The position numbers were made by a program, and so were the translations under genes. From Clarkia xantiana subsp. parviflora (taxonomy: Eukaryota > Streptophyta > Magnoliopsida > Myrtales > Onagraceae): a stretch of DNA of 64,000 bases. Positions 1 through 12,540 of this stretch are shown in pieces; within the stretch, counting starts at the first letter, position 1, and the number at the start of each line of letters is the position of its first letter. The notes under the pieces were generated by a model. The model did not search any database, was not told the origin of the DNA, and saw nothing but the letters and a program-made list of their open reading frames with translations. The stretch covers positions 25,475,772 through 25,539,771 of the forward strand of contig JAPTYO010000010.1 in NCBI GenBank assembly GCA_036873135.1, read 5' to 3'.

Positions 1-7
1 AAAACAT

Positions 8-472
8 TAGGGTGGCAACGGACACGGATACTGCCGACCCGCGGATCCACGCGTCGATTTGGGTCGCGGGCTCCGTGAACCCGCCGTGTGTCTTATTTAT
101 ATATATACATATTACATGTAAATTATATAAATTTTAAGAATGATATAACACTGTCAAAACAATGATTATAATGAGTTTGATGTGCGTGGTGATTTGTAGG
201 TGAATTCAAATTTGAATTTGGAGTTAAATTTGTAATTTGTAATTCGAATTTGCAATATGTTTGGTGGTTTGTATTCGAATTTGAAGTTGAATTTGAATAT
301 GGTGTATTTAGATTATTGGTAATAATATGCGATGCCCTTCGCGGGGCAACCAACGGGGCACCGCCCCGTCCCGCGAGATAGATAGAACGAGCATGGGATA
401 AGAGTTTTTACTCGCGGGACGAGTACAAAATTGGATAAACCCGCCCACCATCCCAGCCCATTGACACCCCTA
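8..472. mobile_element. hAT-like non-autonomous element, at left edge
   Basis: The ends form an imperfect terminal inverted repeat: TAGGGTGGCAAC on the left and TTGACACCCCTA on the right. This matches the end type of the better preserved element at 50384-50934. GC-rich stretches lie just inside both ends (near 30-85 and 345-450), with an AT-rich centre. The right flank ATTAACAC and the left flank ending AAAACAT share only a core, so the 8-bp duplication expected of hAT elements is eroded, and its first base lies outside the window. The only long open frame inside, on the minus strand near 123-353, is low-complexity Asn/Ser/Thr-rich translation and is not called a gene. Confidence 0.5.
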
Positions 473-480
473 ATTAACAC

Positions 481-2596
481 CATCCGTAGAAAACTATTTC
501 CGCATATGTTGTGGTCGTTTAAAAGTTAAGACAACTTATTCTGGTGTGACTTTATATTGAAGTTTTGAATTTGAAACTTTTAGTGAAGTTGTCTTGTTAT
601 GACATAGTTAAATTATCAGGTATCGTATAACTTACATATTGTGTAAAATATAAAAAAATATGTGAATATAACTTGATTTAATTGGCCTACTTTTTAAGTA
701 AAACTAGACTGCTGGCTGGCAAGGCTACATAATTTATACGTTGTTATTGTTATTTTTAAGGTTTGGTATAAAAAAAAAGTAGAAAAGTCTGAACATTAAA
801 AAATGAAATGAACCTAAATTATGATGAAAAAAATAGAGAAACTATTAATCCATTTTATTTTATGGGTAAAGTTTGATATAGTTTTTTTTTTTTGGCCAAA
901 TGATATGGTAATTAGTGGTGAAAATCATCATCGTCAGTCATCGTTGTATCATATTTCAACTTTCATGCTAAAAAAAAAGAAAAAAAAAACTTTCATGCTG
1001 CTGAGCTAATTTTGAATTGAGCTGTGATAGATGTTCCGATTTCATGTTCCGAGATGTTCCGATTTGTGACCAAATGGCATGGTGTGTAATTTTTACAAAT
1101 TTCGAGGGTATTGTTTTATTCCCTCACATTCGGAACATCGGAACTGGAATCTGTCGGAACGCTTATCTTTTCCGTTTTGAATTATTATTATCCAATGTTA
1201 TTTAATTACGAAAATGATTGACATTCCGACGATAACATCACGAGATGTTCCAATTAGGAGAGAGTTATTATTCCCCCTTAATTGTTCACATAATTACAAC
1301 CAGTGCCACTCACACTAATGTCGGAACTCTTCGTGATGCTACCGTCCGAATGACTATCGGCTCTCTTATTATGTTAGGCTTAAAAAAGTGATGCCTAAAT
1401 TGACGAGGCCAACATATATATATATATTGGTGAAATTAACTGAGCCCACATTCTCTAAAAAGATGTTTTTATTTTATCAATTTTAATCATAAGAATTAAG
1501 AACAAATATCAAACCTAACTTAAAATTTTTTTTACCTAGATTTCTATTTTTTAATTAAACTTTTTTCTTCGTTATAAATTTCATCAAATTGGATAGAGTC
1601 TAAATATATATTGACCGCTTGAGATCAATATGCATATAAGATAATTTTAGTAATAAAATAAAATGGTTACAACGAAATACATTAAATTACTTCCTCCCAG
1701 TTTAAACAATACATTCAACTGGTGTCCAATTGAATGTAATTCATCGATCATTTTAATATCTTAACGAATCTAGGGTACCTTAATTTTTATTATCCGCTTC
1801 TGTCCAGTTTGATATTAAATATAACAGACGTTAATTTGCTTAGAATTTGAAAATTCAAATAGCTAATTTAGAAAAATTCAAATAACATGGTTAAAGATCA
1901 TGCATCGATTTTGTTATTAAATCTCATAAATATACATACATATTAAATATCACCAAGAATCTTATTTATATATATTAATTCTAAAGAAAAAAAATAGGAG
2001 ATCACCGCATCGAATTTTGAAAATTTATATATATAATAAAGTACTTCTAACACATTTGTAGAATTATATTAAACTGTTTAGTTCAATTTGTTAGAGTACA
2101 AGTCATCTACTTTAAAGTGTATGAGATCGATTTCCACCTCCTTAAATATTTTTTTAATATATAAGTCATACATTTTGCCATTGAAATATTGTTTGTAAAA
2201 TTTAATATTTTTTGAAACTCAACTGTTTTATTTTCCTTCAAAACGTATTTGATCTGTAATTATATTATATTTACTGACCAAAATACAAATCTGGTTTGTG
2301 ATGAGAGTAATTACCGACTAAAACTTTATTTTGTCGGTAAAACACATAAATCCTAAAATTTATCGAACCAATTTTTTACTTGTTTTCAATCAGATATTTA
2401 TATTTTTTTTATTTTATTTTCTATAAAACTATCCCGACCAAAAAAGTCGTGTACGAGAAAGTAAATCATTCATTTGTAATACGATTTTTCGAGTTAAATA
2501 GAAATCTGAAAATATCAATTAACATTTAAAATGTTCATAATTTTCATAGACCATATCAAATCGAAAAAATAAATAATATCCCTTAATACAATCAAA
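481..2596. other. AT-rich spacer, no gene seen
   Basis: No convincing reading frame, splice structure or RNA gene was seen. Between about 1025 and 1260 the motif GATGTTCCGAT and close variants recur, together with CGGAAC inversions, suggesting a decayed repeat. The rest is AT-rich with homopolymer runs. Confidence 0.5.
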
Positions 2597-2744
2597 TCTA
2601 TATATCTATATACATTATAAATTCTAAAGGAAAGATAATAACAGAGTGAATGTGGAGCTGATGATTTTGTTTTTTACATTAATCGATGCATTTATGACAA
2701 TTGAGCTATGGATTTTGTAGTCATTAAGTCCATATCATTGATTG

Positions 2745-2910
2745 CGCAATTAAAATTTCAGACCGTTCAAGATTTAATGTATGCAATTAATCGCAATTAA
2801 AATTTCCCTGGTTTCAAACCGTTCAAGATTCAATGTATGCAATTAATTGCAATTAAAATTTTGGACCGTTCAAGATTCAATGTATGTAATTAATCGAAAT
2901 TAAAATTTCG
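2745..2910. repeat. short tandem repeat, about 47-57 bp units
   Basis: About three and a half copies of a unit containing GCAATTAAAATTT, then GACCGTTCAAGATT and CAATGTATGCAATTAAT. Units begin near 2745, 2792, 2849 and 2896. Copies differ by small indels. Confidence 0.75.
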
Positions 2911-2924
2911 CTGATTTTTAACAG

Positions 2925-3105
2925 ACACTTGACGCAGAGCCGGTGAACGAAGATGCCAGGCGGTACGGGCGGCTGAGAGTCTCAGTGGTAGAGCCATCTC
3001 TATCTCCGACGAGATATTGTCGGTGATCATCGAAGCCATATCTGTTGAAGAACAGATGCTTGACACAGATCCGACGCCGAAAAGTAGCATGCGGTACGGG
3101 CATCT
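2925..3105. other. GC-rich island, possible gene fragment
   Basis: This stretch is clearly more GC-rich than its AT-rich surroundings. It has minus-strand frames of about 60 codons in two phases, neither of which resembles a family I know. GGCGGTACGGGC near 2959 and GCGGTACGGGCAT near 3091 form a short direct repeat at its edges. It could be a captured gene fragment inside the putative Helitron. No function is assigned. Confidence 0.25.
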
Positions 3106-3541
3106 AAAATTTATTTGTGAATTTGCGCAATGGTATTTTATGGTTTAAACTTTTCAGTCTTTCGTTTACTTTTTCAAATTTTAGTCTGATATTTTATTTA
3201 AAATATTGTTTCAACATATTACAAATAGTCAGTATAAATTTCATTGAATATTAATTTGTTAATTATACATATTTGGTAAGTCACCCGTGCGATGCGTGGA
3301 AAATGCACCTAGTAAAAGTAAGAAAAACAATCGTCACAAGTGTATATTTTATAACTTTTATTGAATTAATTAAAACATATATTAAGTAATACCAAATAAT
3401 ATAATATATATAGTATATATACAATTAACGAAACGATCGGATCGATCACACAAACCTTAAAGCTTAAAAATCCGAACCGATTCAAAAACCAAGCTATAGT
3501 AGAAAAATACATACGAAAGCCATACGAAGATTATTAGTTGG

Positions 3542-3859
3542 TATTGGATATATACATGGTGCATATATGTGGACATACATGGTGCATACGTATTGTCCAC
3601 ATAATGCCATATACGGTGCATCGATTTTATATTAGTCCTATGTTTAGGCTAAGTCTTATGTTAGTCCTCTATGTTTGGAGGTTTACATTCTAGTCCCTAA
3701 TGTTTACTAGGGTTTGCATATTAGCCTATGAGGTCTCCTATATAAAGGAGCCTCCACTCTTGTAATAGTAAGAAGCAACCTTCTCATATCATGTTTAGTA
3801 TAATGAAATGATTGCTCTCTTCATACTCTCCAACCTCTCTACAATTATAATCGTTTATA
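3542..3859 (+). repeat. 5' LTR of TATA-type copia element
   Basis: 318 bp, from TATTGGATATATACATGG to CGTTTATA. It carries a TATA-like CCTATATAAAGGAG near 3738-3751, the likely core promoter, and TATAATGAAATG further on. It matches the 3' LTR except at about four positions. Confidence 0.9.
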
Positions 3860-3871
3860 TGGTATCAGAGC
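3860..3871 (+). other. primer binding site (initiator tRNA-Met)
   Basis: TGGTATCAGAGC follows the 5' LTR with no spacer. It is complementary to the 3' end of plant initiator tRNA-Met, the usual primer of copia elements. Confidence 0.9.
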
Positions 3872-5179
3872 CACCGATCGTGGTGATTTGATTTCGTTTT
3901 TTTTCATTTTCCAGAAATCGTTTGCTGTTTATCTTGCTGTTTCCGAGCACCGCCGTGAAGTTTCTGTTCAGTCCGTATCCTACGCATCTGATAGACGACT
4001 CTTCTTCCAAAATTGACATCACCAATCAACCCAGCATGCTCCGACGATCTTTTTGACATCTCGACCGCCATCAGCAGCCGCCGCACGCGCCCGCACGCGC
4101 CGCGCGTCATCTCAGTTGCCGCCGGAGCGTGGGCACCACGCGCCGCCTTCCCGGTGTCCGTTGGTCGCCGACCTTACCTTTCCGGAATCGTCTCGACGTC
4201 ACGACTCTATTGCGATACTTTTCGTCGAATTCTGAGGTGATTTGGATGTTCTTATTTTACTGTTAAGATTCGACTGAGACACCCATTTTCTGCAATTACT
4301 GTTACATTGGTTTCTGCTGCTGTATATGCACATATTGCTACTGAAACTTCAGATTGGGGTTGTTGTTGATGTCGTATTGCTGTTGCGGGAATGGTTGCGG
4401 TGATTGGCTACGATTTTCAGTTGTTATGTTGCTGTCAAAATTCTGCTGTTGCTGTAATTTGCTGAAAGTTGCTGAAACTTGCTGAAAATTGCTGAAAATG
4501 GCTGAAATTGCTGAAATTTGGATGTCCGGAGTTATGTTGATGTGGTTTTGTTGAGTTCGAGCTATGGATAGCTTGAATTGCTGGGTTTCAACTGATTTGC
4601 AGTTGAATTTGCTGAAAATGGTTGTTTTGAGGACAGTTCTTAAGTTTTGGAGATTGGAATGACTGTTTTGTGAAAACCGGGTTGTCATACCTTGGTATTT
4701 TGAAGATTGAAGTGTGGAGATTCGTCTTGTTGGACACTGTAGAAGGTTGAAACATCGGAACCTCACCACCTGAGACATTGGAACTTCACCTTCTGGAAGA
4801 TTGAAACATAGGAACCTCACCACCTGAGACATTGGAACTTCATCTTCCGTCCAACTTTCTTTGAAGATTCAAGGAACCTATGGTGGCTCATCACTACACG
4901 TGGCTATCCACCTCTGAGAGCATGATGAAGACCAACCTATTGTTGCTACACATGGATTATCACACCTCTGAGAGCATGAAAAAATTCCTACAAGTGACCA
5001 ACATATAATCACCTCTGTGAGCACGGTCTACCTTGATCTTATCACAATTATCACAGTCATTGATTCTTTGGAACTGTTGCCTTGGACCATTTATTAAAGA
5101 TGGAGCTTTTTCGCTCAATTTTGAAGATTGGGATGCTTTTTGGATTCAAAAAAGGAAGAAGAAGAAAAAGATGGGGGAA

Positions 5180-5497
5180 TATTGGATATATACATGGTGC
5201 ATATATGTGGACATACATGGTGCATACGTATTGTCCACATAATGCCATATACGGTGCATCGGTTTTATATTAGTCCTATGTTTAGGCTAAGTCTTATGTT
5301 AGTCCTCTATGTTTGGAGGTTTACATTCTAGTCCCTAATGTTTACTAGGGTTTGCATATTATCCTATGAGGTCTCCTATATAAAGGAGCATCCACTCTTG
5401 TAATAGTAAGAAGCAACCTTCTCATATCATGTTTAGTATAATGAAATGATTACTCTCTTCATACTCTCCAACCTCTCTACAATTATAATCGTTTATA
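5180..5497 (+). repeat. 3' LTR of TATA-type copia element
   Basis: 318 bp, same ends as the 5' LTR. It is preceded by a polypurine tract, AAAAAGATGGGGGAA at 5165-5179. The flank GTTGG at 5498-5502 repeats the bases before the 5' LTR. Confidence 0.9.
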
Positions 5498-5502
5498 GTT
5501 GG

Positions 5503-6246
5503 GGTTTGTCAGTTCAAACCAAATTAATTTTTACAGATTATTTTAAACTAACCTGATTTTGCTTTCACCCGTAGTCGAAATGAAATTGCTCCGACAAAAA
5601 TGCCCCATGTTCCCGATTGTCAACAAAACCGGCACCTCCTTGGGACCTCAACTCCCCGTGATTTAAATTTTTTACAAGACAATAGTAATAACAAGTGAAA
5701 AATAAATATTGTTTGTTCACAATCAAGGTTAAAAACTAAAAGTAAATTGTTTGCTATAGTGAAGTTTATTCCATAATCTATGCCATTATGTAGAACGGTA
5801 AATATTGTAACGAAAACTAACATGGCGACTATATAGAGTTATATAAATCTAGATATCGATTTGGCTCAAAAAATAATCGAGATTTGTAGTATATCCAATA
5901 TTTCTATGTTTAGGATTATGATTCAGGTTAATAAATAGGGCAATGATACAACCTCCGAAAGTGGGGTCAGGAAAACCTCTGAATAAGACACAATGACAGA
6001 TAAGGTAATTATTATGAACTTTTTGACCTATTTGTACTAAGACACAGTCGGATTCCTTCCTAACACCATTTCAGAGGTTTTATCATTTCTGTAATAAATA
6101 ATAGTGATAGCACTGATGAAAGAGATTTCGAGAAATTGGTTCCGAAACATTCCGAACGAACTTTTGTGGTATTTTAATTTTCTCTGTTTTAGAATACAAC
6201 GGAACATCATATTCGTACTATATATCATTTCCGAAAAAATAAATTG
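5503..6246. other. spacer between two copia elements
   Basis: No gene recognised. The minus-strand frames here are short and unlike known proteins. The segment may be the decayed distal part of the minus-strand copia element starting at 6250, or the DNA into which both elements inserted. Confidence 0.4.
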
Positions 6247-6249
6247 TTA

Positions 6250-7869
6250 CTTAAATTTTGACTCAGTTATAATTCGCTCCTGATGATTCTCTACGAGGTT
6301 TAGAAAACTTATAAAGCAATCTATAGCCTCAGATTTGCGAGTAATCAAATGAGTAAATCCACAATGGGTAGAGTCGTCAATGAAAGTTACGAAGTATCGT
6401 TTACCACCCCTAGCGGTTACGTTCATTGGTCCACGTACGTCGGAATGAATCAGCTGCAATGGGTACTCGGATCGTTGTGCTTCGCCAAATGATTTGCGAG
6501 TGGACTTTCCAGCTAGACAGTCATTGCAATGTGTTTAACCATATTGTTGGTTCCGGGTAGAACCCCTAGTCGAGCTAACGATTGAACCCTGTCATAGCTT
6601 ATATGTCTGAGCCTCGCATGCCATCCAGCCGCGTCAGTCTTTGCTTTCCTGGAGGATATTGCATACATTCTATTCTTATTTATACTTCCATTCAAATCCA
6701 TGATAATGAGACCATTGGAGAAAAATGCATGTCCATATAAGACGCTGCTTTTATTTATTCGAACAAGGGTCTTCTCAAATGATAAAACAAAGTTATCATT
6801 CATAATATTGGAAACAGAAACAACATTTCTTCGGATTCTTGGAGCAAAAATGACATTTTTAAGAAGTATGGTCCTGCCATTGCTCATAGACAATTTGCAG
6901 TTCCTTATTCCTAGAACTTCAACTTGTGAGTTGTCGCCAATATATATCTTATTAGAATCATTCGGCAATCGTCTAAACTTGGCAAATAGTCCTTTGTCGT
7001 TGGCTATGTGATCCGTTGCGCCTGAATCAAGAATCCAAGAAGGATTTGAGTCAGTTAACATGACGGTTAAGGAAACTAAAGCTTCCATAACATAACCAAC
7101 ATCGCGTACCTTTTTAAGGTGCGATTTGCTGGACCCTGCACCATCGCCTATGCGGCATGAGCTGGAGTTCTCGCAGACTATCTCAGATTTTAATCTGAGA
7201 CTGCCCTGTTTAGGCTTAGTCAACATTTTACCGTCGACATCTTGTTGTTTCTTTTCCTTGTTCATGTTCTTCCTCTTTCTCTGCCCAGCTTGTCCTAACA
7301 TCTTTGTTTCTTTTGACATCGATGCCAATCGAGCTTCTTCCATCTCGATCAGTTTCAGGACAGATGCAAGATCTAGCACGGAATCATTAACAGTCAACAA
7401 AGCATTGGCTGCTCTCCAAGATTTCGGGAGAATCCCGATGATGGCTTGAATTTTATCCCCATTCACCCATCTTACTTTCTTCTTCTAGTGGTCTTAACAT
7501 GCTGAGGAGCTCGTATACCTTTTCAAGTACACTTTTTTTGTTGTTGTTTAGGCAATCTTCCATAGCTGGTATAAGTGGGTGCAATATAATTGCTATGCCA
7601 TTTCCGTATTTCAGGAAGAGTGCATCCCAGATGTCCTTTGTTACCGGGACATCCTTATACTCGTCATGGAAGTCATGAGACATCTCAGACAGCAGTATCT
7701 CCTTTTCTTTCTTGTCATCTTGCTCCCATTGAAAATGGGTGAATGCTAGTCCCTTGGTTAGACCAGCATCTGGGCAGCTCATTGTCTTTTGAATGTGGTC
7801 TATAAGACCTTGATCTTCCAGCAGTGTACTGACGCGTTTGTTCCACGATTCGTAGCTCGTCTCAATCAA
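6250..7869 (-). pseudogene. Ty1/copia gag-protease-integrase relic
   Basis: Read on the minus strand from 7869 down. Residues of 7869-7453 resemble a copia gag N-terminus (YESWNKRVSTLLEDQGLIDH). The frame then shifts near 7460, and 7466-6513 continues gag and reaches the aspartic protease motif DSGATDH and the pre-integrase motif WHARLRH. After a second shift near 6510, 6459-6250 shows the start of the integrase core (IHSDVRGP, then FIDDSTH). Reverse transcriptase and RNase H are absent, so the element is truncated as well as frameshifted. It belongs with the LTR at 9962-10569. Confidence 0.85.
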
Positions 7870-9282
7870 AAGCTCATTAGCACATTATGAAGTCATCTAT
7901 GCTGTAATTCGTTACTAACGCATTGATAATCATGTCCAATCAGGGAGACAATAACATTTTGAGAAAGTATTGCATACATCGGATATCTATTAAGATGAAA
8001 TACGACAAATAATGATTCATCAGCCATCTAAACCAACTGACCGCCAGTAAACCGAGGGAATGAGGTTCGTGAAAGAGTTCACATTATCGTCGTCTTCAAT
8101 CCAATAGATTAGTCTTTTAAAACGATTTTATTCGCAAATCACCGGAACAGGAATTTCGAAATAAGCATACCTGATCTTGGCTTTCCCAAGTCCCTTTTTT
8201 GTTTTTGAAAAATATTCCGATGAATTTACGCATGCATACACAATTCTACTTCACAAGAAAATCATCATAGCAAGCCAAATTCATCATACAAACCACATAT
8301 CATGCATACGCGTCATGCGTTTAATTTTCTGAGAAACTCATGCTTGCATATAAATAATTCTACTTTCTAAGTAAACTATTACATGCTGCTACATCCTCAA
8401 CATTCAAGCATACGTGTCATACATGAAACTTCCACATCAAACATGCATATTTGGCGACTGATTTTTATTTTTAAAACATTTTAAAATATTAGGGGCTGAG
8501 TTGCAATTCATGCTTACAGTCAATCATGTGAATTTCTAGACATGGATCTTAGGCAATTGCAACCATCATAGCATGTCTATCCTAGTGCGCAAACCATATA
8601 TTTAACCATGGCTTTGCCCCCCAACATGCAATTTTCAGCTAGGTTGACTTAGTCAAGACGACAGTTCTAATAAATATATATGTGACGAAAAGTAAACAAT
8701 TGCAATTCAACCCTCTAATTATACCAGTCCCAAAATCATGCATTTTCGAGATCCATCCCCATAATCGAAACTAGGCATTAAGATTTAATTAAAACGTGAA
8801 AAGTTTAAACCTTCGAACATTGTGTAGACTATTTTAAAGTTCGAAAATATTTGGATTTTAAAATTTTACCATCCGATTTTATTAACCGACTTGAATTCGA
8901 TTTTGAAAAAAATATGGTTCGGTTCAGTCAATTTCGGTTCAATCCGGTTCAATTCGGTTCCATAAATCTGGTTCGAGTCGGTTTTATTTTAAAATCTGGT
9001 TCGGTCCGAATCGGTTTAATAAAATAGGATTTCGGTTCAACACTCAAAACAGGTTCGGTTAGATCCACTTAGTTACCCCGGTTTGACCCGACCCGACTAG
9101 GTTGAACCGATTAAGAAAACACTGATTGGTTTAATCTGTTCCGGTTTAGCAAATTGGACCGGCCAATCAAACCCATAGGTTCAGTCAAAATGTTTCTTAT
9201 GGGCTAAGTAGGGTTTTAAAATCCACTAAAAACTTAACTTAGCCACCAAGAAATATTAATTATGTAAAATAATTTCCAATAT

Positions 9283-9316
<34 letters not shown>

Positions 9317-9948
9317 AAGATTCTATCTATAAGATATAAATCAATCAACAATATATATATACATATATAAATTTCGGCCAATATATATTTATTATCAATA
9401 TCTTTAATAGGGAAATAAATATACTGACAATATATTTTCTTAATCTTTTAGGTAACTAAATCTATCAATAATATCTTTATCCCTATAATTTAGCTAGATA
9501 TATTGATAATTATATATATTCCTATATATTATGTGAATCTATCCATATATTTCCAATTATAGATATATTGTTACCTTTAATAAATATTAAAATATGGTAA
9601 ACAATATTACATGTATGTTTCGGCCGAAACATGTGTAACTTGGGGCCTAAGAAATTAAAAAATTTACATTGTAATTTTCCTAGGGTTCGGCCGAAACTAG
9701 TAACTGGAAACAAGTGGTCAAATTTCAAGATCAAATTTTACTAAGATCTACAATCCAATGTTTGATTTTGATAAAAGTCACGTTTTTCTTGAAGATCATG
9801 AACATCAAATTTTACTAAGAACACCATGAATATTGCGGCACTTACAATTATAAAAATCGAAAATTTTAAATTTTCTCTTCTTAAAATTTCGGCCAAAATA
9901 TTAAAATCAAGAATATCAATTTATCAAAATCATGAACTCCTAACACAA
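7870..9948 (-). other. 5' leader region of the minus-strand copia element
   Basis: Non-coding DNA between the primer binding site and gag. Its LTR-proximal part (about 9290-9948) matches, in inverse orientation, the leader of the second copia copy at 29180-30380, including the stretch near GATTCTATCTATAAGATA. A degenerate CGGTTCAATTCGG-rich segment lies at 8880-9190 and a (TA)n run at about 9287-9312. Confidence 0.65.
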
Positions 9949-9960
9949 GCTCTGATACCA
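9949..9960 (-). other. primer binding site (initiator tRNA-Met)
   Basis: GCTCTGATACCA on the plus strand is the reverse complement of TGGTATCAGAGC. One base separates it from the LTR. Confidence 0.85.
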
Positions 9961-9961
9961 C

Positions 9962-10569
9962 TGTTGGATTACGGGGCTAAATACTACGGAAACTCAAAAT
10001 AGGGTACATGCTAGTAATCTCAATTACGCAACGGAAGATGTGCACATACCTTAAACGCTTTCCGTAGTCCCAAGATCTTGCTGAGAGAGTTCTGGATCCA
10101 CCGGACGGAATTCGTAGAGGTTCTTGTTAAGGAAACCCTACGCGATATAGTCTCCACAATAAAGCCTCTAATCGATTCTTAGCAGGGACAAATCTCCGGA
10201 GTGTTTGCTCAAAGCAAATTGGCACACCCTTGGTGAAGGTATAGGTTCGGTTGAAGTATGTGTATTAGGGAGGAGGGGTTTTCTCTCAAATTGCCACAAA
10301 TGAGGAATTGTGAATTACCCTAATAAAACCCCTAACACTCCCTATTTATAGGAGGAACAAAGTAGACAAAAGTCCACTTTGCCCACTCCTAATATTTGGT
10401 CGGACTAGTGTATAAATTAGGAGGCTCAATTTTGGGCCTCTCATGTCAATTGGGATTTGGGTATAACCCAATTTCCCTAATGTGACATTTACCCAATTTT
10501 CTCAGGTAACGTATACATATTAATGGGCTTCCATTTACAGCGCTCAGTCACCATATGCTAACGGGAACA
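9962..10569 (-). repeat. 5' LTR of minus-strand copia element
   Basis: About 608 bp, reading TGTT...AACA at its two ends. It is homologous throughout to the plus-strand LTR at 28565-29166, for example the shared block around CAATTGGGATTTGGGT with TGTGACATTTACCCAA. The matching 3' LTR was not found, so the element is incomplete. Confidence 0.8.
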
Positions 10570-11636
10570 CATTCCTTCTTAAACTCAGTCGAAAAATCCA
10601 CAATCTTTGTCATTCCTACCCTGCCGCAAGAAGAAACCACACAACACTCAAATTAAACAACACTTTCAATAAGAATTGCTTCTTTTTTATAAAACATTCA
10701 AATTCAATTCAACACCGAAAATTTAACAGAATTCAACACTTAAAATTTAGGGCTAGGTTTCTATTGAACATTAAAATATCCCAATTTTACAGAAATTGAA
10801 GAATTTTAGTGTCAATTGAGGTTCAATTCATCGTAATTGGCCATAATGAACAATATCCCAACTTCACCCAGCCCCAATTAGAAAACTTACATTGTAAAAC
10901 GGGCACCCATAGAATCTCCGGCCAAAATTTCTAGTTGTTCTCGAAGTTCTCACCACTGCTGTGATGCCGCAGTAACAGTAATTAAACCGCCTCACCCGGG
11001 AAACAACCTACATTCCGACGCGAATTGGTGCGGCTCCACCGGCTCGATTCAGACGACGACCTAATCTCCTTCATCAATGGCAGCAGTACGTCCTAGCAGT
11101 GGACGACGAGGTTGTGGTGGACGACGACAGCAGCAACGACTCCGGCAAACTGGGCAGGCGAGCTCCTGGTCGGGCGGCAACTCAGGCGGAGTGACCCCCA
11201 AATTGCTTCAGGAACCCTAATTTCCTCAAACTTCTTTTCTTTGATTTCTTTTTTCCCACTTCTGCAATCCTCTTCTCTTTCTTATTTGAACCCACGTGAA
11301 ATCAGATGTTATATGTTTTAATTAGTGTAAATGGGTATTTTAGTCATTTCATGTTCCATTAATTAAATTGTTAAATTGTTTAAAATATTGCAAATGGGTA
11401 AAATGACAATTCACGTGGTTCTGTTAAATTTGACAGAAAATTTGAACGGAAAACCTAAAATCAACAAAGTTGAAACTTTAGACCTTCCATATTAACTTTT
11501 AAAACTTCAAACCTCATCGGCTAATATGGCCCATTATTCAGACTTTTCATAGGTTATTGATCCTTGAATTAAAGAATAACAATTATGCAAAAAGAAAAAT
11601 GAGGGTTCTTCAACGGGAAATCTTGGGGGAACAACA
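10570..11636. other. spacer with UTR-like and GC-rich stretches
   Basis: No gene called. A GC-rich part at 10960-11220 contains a 47-codon plus-strand frame from 11077 to the TAA at 11220, rich in Arg, Gly and Gln, without known motifs. The segment 11400-11530 (CACGTGG, then TTTGACAGAAAATTTGAACGG) loosely resembles 14110-14230 and may be a MULE-type end. Confidence 0.35.
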
Positions 11637-12475
11637 ATGGTGAATTTGTATTTTTTCCACATCGAGCACATGAAGCCGCACGAATGCACGGCGTATTGCA
11701 ATTATGCGAAGACCCCGTTTACTGTGGCTGCAGCGTTGGTGAAAACTTCGTGGGCATCTGACAACTTCAGTCAGAGGTTCTATGAGTGTCCATTTTACAA
11801 TGTAAGCTTTCAAAAACTCATATTTGGAGTATGGGTGTTGATCTATTATTGTCAATTATGATGAATGGAACCACTATTTAGGTAATAAAAAAAAATATAT
11901 TTGGGTTCATCTTGAGGTTACTCTTGGTTTCAGTAATTTGAGCAAAAAAGTTGAACAATACGATTTATTTATTACATACTTCAAGGAGAAATGACAATGC
12001 TTCAGGAAACTTCTAAATGATTATTGTTCCAAGTAATAGATGAACTCATACACTACTGACAGAATAACAAAAGCTTTATAACTCGGGAAGATGAATCATA
12101 TAAATATTTATGATGAAAAAGAAGTCGGAATTCTCTACTTCCTCCTACATTTATTATCAAATAAATAATGAATTAGAGGTAGTTGTTTGCTCTATCACCA
12201 TTTGAATCCACTAACACCTGAATTATTTTGCAATAAATGGCTACAAGATTCTTTTCCTTTATGTTAAAATTTTCTCTTGATTAGCCAGTCTATGTCTCAT
12301 TTCAATAATGTTGTTTAATTCTGATATAATCTCCTTTCTTGTAGGGGAAGGAATTGGATATGAATTTTTCTTTTGGGTTCCAGAAGAATGTGTTCCCGTT
12401 AAACTAGGACAATATCAAAGGCAAAGAGAAATATTTCAGAAGTTGATAGAAAATTGAAGCGACTTGAGAGAATGT
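11637..12475 (+). pseudogene. GRF-type zinc finger protein gene, broken
   Basis: Exon 1 (11637-11801) starts ATGGTGAATTTG. It carries Cys residues followed by VKTSWASDNFSQRFYECPFY, which fits the GRF zinc-finger pattern TSW..NPGRRFY.C..Y; the leading Cys positions look irregular. A GTAAGC donor at 11802 and a TTTCTTGTAG acceptor ending at 12343 define an intron. Exon 2 needs a one-base frame change to read the expected EFFFWVPEECV and the following coiled-coil-like QYQRQREIFQKLIEN, ending at a TGA near 12457. In plants such small GRF proteins are often moved by transposons. Most likely a pseudogene. Confidence 0.6.
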
Positions 12476-12540
12476 ATTGACTTGTCATATTATGCTTGTG
12501 TTTGACAGTGATATGAGTTTTATCTGTAGGAAAAATATAT

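Larger units (their letters stand above)
2597..3312 (+). mobile_element. possible small non-autonomous Helitron
   Basis: The 3' side at 3275-3312 reads CACCCGTGCGATGCGTGG, then about 10 bases, then CTAG followed by T. This resembles the plant Helitron terminus, a short GC-rich hairpin a few bases before CTRR at an A/T target, but the hairpin is diverged. The proposed 5' end, TCTATATATC after an A at 2596, is chosen only because it fits the TC start rule. The body holds a short tandem repeat and a GC-richer segment (2925-3105). The 5' boundary is a guess. Confidence 0.35.
3542..5497 (+). mobile_element. non-autonomous Ty1/copia-type element with TATA-type LTRs
   Basis: The element has two 318-bp LTRs, a primer binding site for initiator tRNA-Met directly after the 5' LTR, and a purine tract before the 3' LTR. 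A perfect 5-bp duplication, GTTGG, lies at 3537-3541 and 5498-5502. The LTRs begin TATTGG and end GTTTATA, so the termini are TA...TA rather than TG...CA. TATA-type ends are a known non-canonical class found mainly in copia elements. The 1.3-kb interior has no gag or pol. It holds a GC-rich stretch (4010-4240) and repeated GCTGAAA motifs (4440-4530). About four differences between the LTRs suggest a recent insertion. Confidence 0.88.

Noticed and set aside
4338..4832. 164-codon minus-strand frame
   Set aside because: Gln/Asn/Ser-rich translation of GCTGAAA repeats inside a short LTR element; no domain and no splice context.
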